Source of the DNA: Coriobacteriia bacterium
Lineage (GTDB): Bacteria; Actinomycetota; Coriobacteriia; Coriobacteriales; Atopobiaceae
Direction of reading: 5' to 3'
DNA: 23,104 nt
NCBI GenBank assembly: GCA_003150175.1
Contig: QAKZ01000086.1
Span: forward strand, 1 to 23,104
Within the stretch, counting starts at the first letter, position 1; the number at the start of each line of letters is the position of its first letter. Positions 21,558-23,104 of the stretch are shown one piece after another. Both the position numbers and the translations under genes were made by a program. Under the pieces are notes generated by a model, which was not told where the DNA came from, searched no databases, and saw only the letters and a list, made by a program, of their open reading frames with translations.

Positions 21558-21572
21558 CCTTTTCGTCATTTA
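21558..21572 (-). repeat. Half repeat: exact 15-bp tandem duplication carrying the rsmA stop
   Basis: CCTTTTCGTCATTTA at 21558-21572 is identical to, and directly abuts, the end of copy 5 (21543-21557). The rsmA stop TGA (plus 21566-21568) lies in this half unit, not in the full one. On the minus strand the half unit reads ATG ACG AAA AGG TAA and is followed at once by the ATG of copy 5. Confidence 0.93.
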
Positions 21573-22417
21573 AGGGCGGCGGCGAGGGCGACGAAGTCGG
21601 CGGTTGAGAGGGTCTCGGCGCGGGCGGTCGGCGCGATGCCGCAGGAGGCGAAGGCCTCGTCGAGGGCGTCCTTGGCGAAGCCGTTGCTGCTCATCGAGTT
21701 GCGGATGGTCTTGCGGCGCTGCGCGAAGGCTGCGTCGATCGCGGCCGCCACGTCCTCAGGCAAGAGGCCCGCCGGCAACGGAGCCTCCGCGCGCTCGATG
21801 CGCACGACCGCGGAGTCCACGTGCGGCGCGGGCATGAAGCAGCGCGGCGGGACCTCGAAGCGGCCCGTCACGTGCCCGTAGAGCCCGAGCTTGGCGGTAT
21901 AGCCGCCGTAGGTCTTGTTTCCGGGGACGGCCGAGATGCGGTCGGCGACCTCCTTCTGCACCATGACGACGGCGCGCTCGAGCGCGGGCATCGTCTGGAA
22001 GAACTGCAGGATGATGGTCGCGGCCACGTTGTAGGGCAGGTTCGCGACGAAGACCGTCGGAGCCTCCCCGCTCGCCTCGGCGATGCGCTCGGGAGCGACC
22101 TTGAGCGCGTCGCCCATGATGAAGGCGAAGTTCGGGTGCTCGACCGAGTGCGACCAGAGCACCTGCTCGAGCTCCGGGTCGGCCTCGATGGACGTCACCT
22201 GGGCGGCCTCCTGAAGGAGCGCCAGCGTGAGCGTGCCGATGCCGGGGCCGACCTCGAGCACGTGCTCGTCCTCGCGGATCCCCGCGAGCTCGCAGATGCG
22301 CTCGATCACGTGGTTGTCGATGAGGAAGTTCTGGCCCAGGCGATGCTTGGTCGCCAGGCCGAACGCCTCGAGCAGGTCGCGCGTGGCGGTGACCGACGCG
22401 AGCGGGGAGTTGGTCAT
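21566..22417 (-). CDS. rsmA: 16S rRNA (adenine(1518)-N(6)/adenine(1519)-N(6))-dimethyltransferase
   Basis: RsmA (KsgA) dimethylates two adjacent adenines in the 3' hairpin of 16S rRNA during small-subunit maturation; its loss gives kasugamycin resistance. The 283-residue protein has all landmarks: GQNFLID near residue 28, the SAM-binding motif VLEVGPGIGTLT near 53, an acidic SIEAD residue set near 76, catalytic NLPYN near 125, FMPAPHVDSAVV near 194, and the C-terminal FAQRRKTIRN. The ATG has AGGAAAGAAG about four bases upstream and lies 12 bp after the metG stop, so it is probably co-transcribed with metG. The stop lies in the repeat half unit, and tatD follows after the repeat cluster. Confidence 0.96.
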   Translation of the reverse strand: MTNSPLASVTATRDLLEAFGLATKHRLGQNFLIDNHVIERICELAGIREDEHVLEVGPGIGTLTLALLQEAAQVTSIEADPELEQVLWSHSVEHPNFAFIMGDALKVAPERIAEASGEAPTVFVANLPYNVAATIILQFFQTMPALERAVVMVQKEVADRISAVPGNKTYGGYTAKLGLYGHVTGRFEVPPRCFMPAPHVDSAVVRIERAEAPLPAGLLPEDVAAAIDAAFAQRRKTIRNSMSSNGFAKDALDEAFASCGIAPTARAETLSTADFVALAAALK

Positions 22418-22429
22418 CGGGCTTCTTTC

Positions 22430-23104
22430 CTATTTCTTCTCGGACGCGAGGCGCGGGAAGAGCGCGTCGCCCTTGGTCACGGGCACGCCGCCCGCCAGGC
22501 CGCCCCACTCGCACACGGCCGCAAGGTCGTCGGTCGCGGCCTCATCGGCGAGCGACATGCGGCGCAGGACCTCGGCCGAGGTCTGGGGCATGAAGGGCTC
22601 GAGCAGGTGCGCGGCGATGCGGATGGACTCGAGGAGGTTGACGATGATGTCGGAGAGCTCCTCGGCGCGCGCCGGGTCCTTGGCCACGGCCCACGGCGCG
22701 GAGTCCTCGATGTAGTGGTTGGCGGCGTGGACGAGCTCCATGACGACGTCCTTGGCGCCCACATAGTCCATGCGGTCCATGTGCTCGGCGTAGCGGGCCT
22801 CGATGCCCTCCGCGATGTCGCGCAGCGGGTTCTGCTTGGCGGCCCAGCCGTCGGCGAGCTCGGGGGTCTTGCCGTCGAAGTACTTGGCGCTCATGTTGAG
22901 CGAGCGGGAGACGAGGTTGCCCCAGCTGTTGGCGAGGTCGGCGTTGTAGACCTGCTCCATGCGCTCGAAGCTGATGGCGGAGTCCTCGCCGTGCGCGACG
23001 TCGGTCATGAAGTAGTAGCGGTAGCCCTCGACGCCCAGCAGGTCGACGACGTCCTGCGGCGCGATGGCGTTGCCGCGGGACTTGGACATCTTCTCGGCCT
23101 TGCC
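22430..23104 (-). CDS. metG: Methionyl-tRNA synthetase, C-terminal part (5' end outside window)
   Basis: The visible 224 residues include the class I signature KMSKSRGN at the very edge, followed by YRYYFMTDVAHGEDSAIS and the alpha-helical anticodon-binding domain (NADLANSWGNLVSRSLNM, NHYIEDSAPWAVAKD, LLESIRIAAHLLEPFMPQTS). These match MetG, which charges initiator and elongator tRNA-Met. The catalytic HIGH domain lies beyond the window. The protein ends soon after the anticodon domain (FPRLASEKK), so the C-terminal EMAP-like tRNA-binding domain found in Bacillus and E. coli MetG is absent, as is usual in actinobacteria. The stop is 12 bp before rsmA. Confidence 0.95.
   Translation of the reverse strand, partial: GKAEKMSKSRGNAIAPQDVVDLLGVEGYRYYFMTDVAHGEDSAISFERMEQVYNADLANSWGNLVSRSLNMSAKYFDGKTPELADGWAAKQNPLRDIAEGIEARYAEHMDRMDYVGAKDVVMELVHAANHYIEDSAPWAVAKDPARAEELSDIIVNLLESIRIAAHLLEPFMPQTSAEVLRRMSLADEAATDDLAAVCEWGGLAGGVPVTKGDALFPRLASEKK

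Overview
The window is GC-rich chromosomal DNA with tightly packed genes and frequent GTG/TTG starts. Gene content points to a high-GC, Gram-positive-type actinobacterium, most plausibly a Coriobacteriia member (Collinsella/Olsenella-like): long-form HPF, DegV proteins, a lipoprotein-type binding protein, and the metG / tatD / rsmA neighbourhood typical of Gram-positives. The taxonomic call is inference; no rRNA is present.

Layout. 1-2.0 kb: 3' end of a molybdopterin hydroxylase large subunit (xanthine dehydrogenase family), plus strand. 2.1-3.5 kb: acpS and a DegV-family gene, minus strand. 3.9-9.3 kb: plus-strand unit with a DXS-like transketolase and two half-size ABC exporter genes overlapping by ATGA; their motifs match a heterodimeric exporter with one degenerate ATP site. 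9.3-10.4 kb: gene-poor; a short-repeat array with an exact 41-bp period, tRNA-Thr(CGT) with promoter and terminator, and a possible minus-strand RNA. 10.5-11.7 kb: secreted beta-helix-like protein. 11.9-18.0 kb, minus strand: hpf, a second degV, a 3-hydroxyisobutyrate-dehydrogenase-like enzyme with a Cys/His-rich tail, a small membrane protein, a HEAT-like protein, a membrane-anchored SurA-N-like protein, and a DUF523(TudS-like)-purine nucleoside phosphorylase fusion. 18.2-23.1 kb, minus strand: amino-acid-binding lipoprotein with a roughly 300-nt structured leader (candidate ncRNA), comF, tatD-family hydrolase, rsmA and the 3' part of metG.

Most unusual signals. (1) A palindromic repeat, core ATGACGAAAAGGGAC-A-GTCCC..., occurs in four full copies, one diverged copy and one half copy. 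In all four genes it touches, its ATGA supplies the TGA stop, and the asymmetric centre base always has the same polarity relative to the gene. Between co-directional genes the repeat encodes a mini-ORF (MTKRDSPFSS...) linking one gene's stop to the next start through overlapping stop/start codons. (2) The DUF523-PNP fusion suggests processing of sulfur-containing nucleosides. (3) A dehydrogenase carries a 15-His/11-Cys tail. (4) The comF-to-lipoprotein gap has a TATAAT box and many hairpins; its position between comF and hpf (raiA) recalls the raiA-motif RNA. (5) The 41-bp-period array is unexplained.
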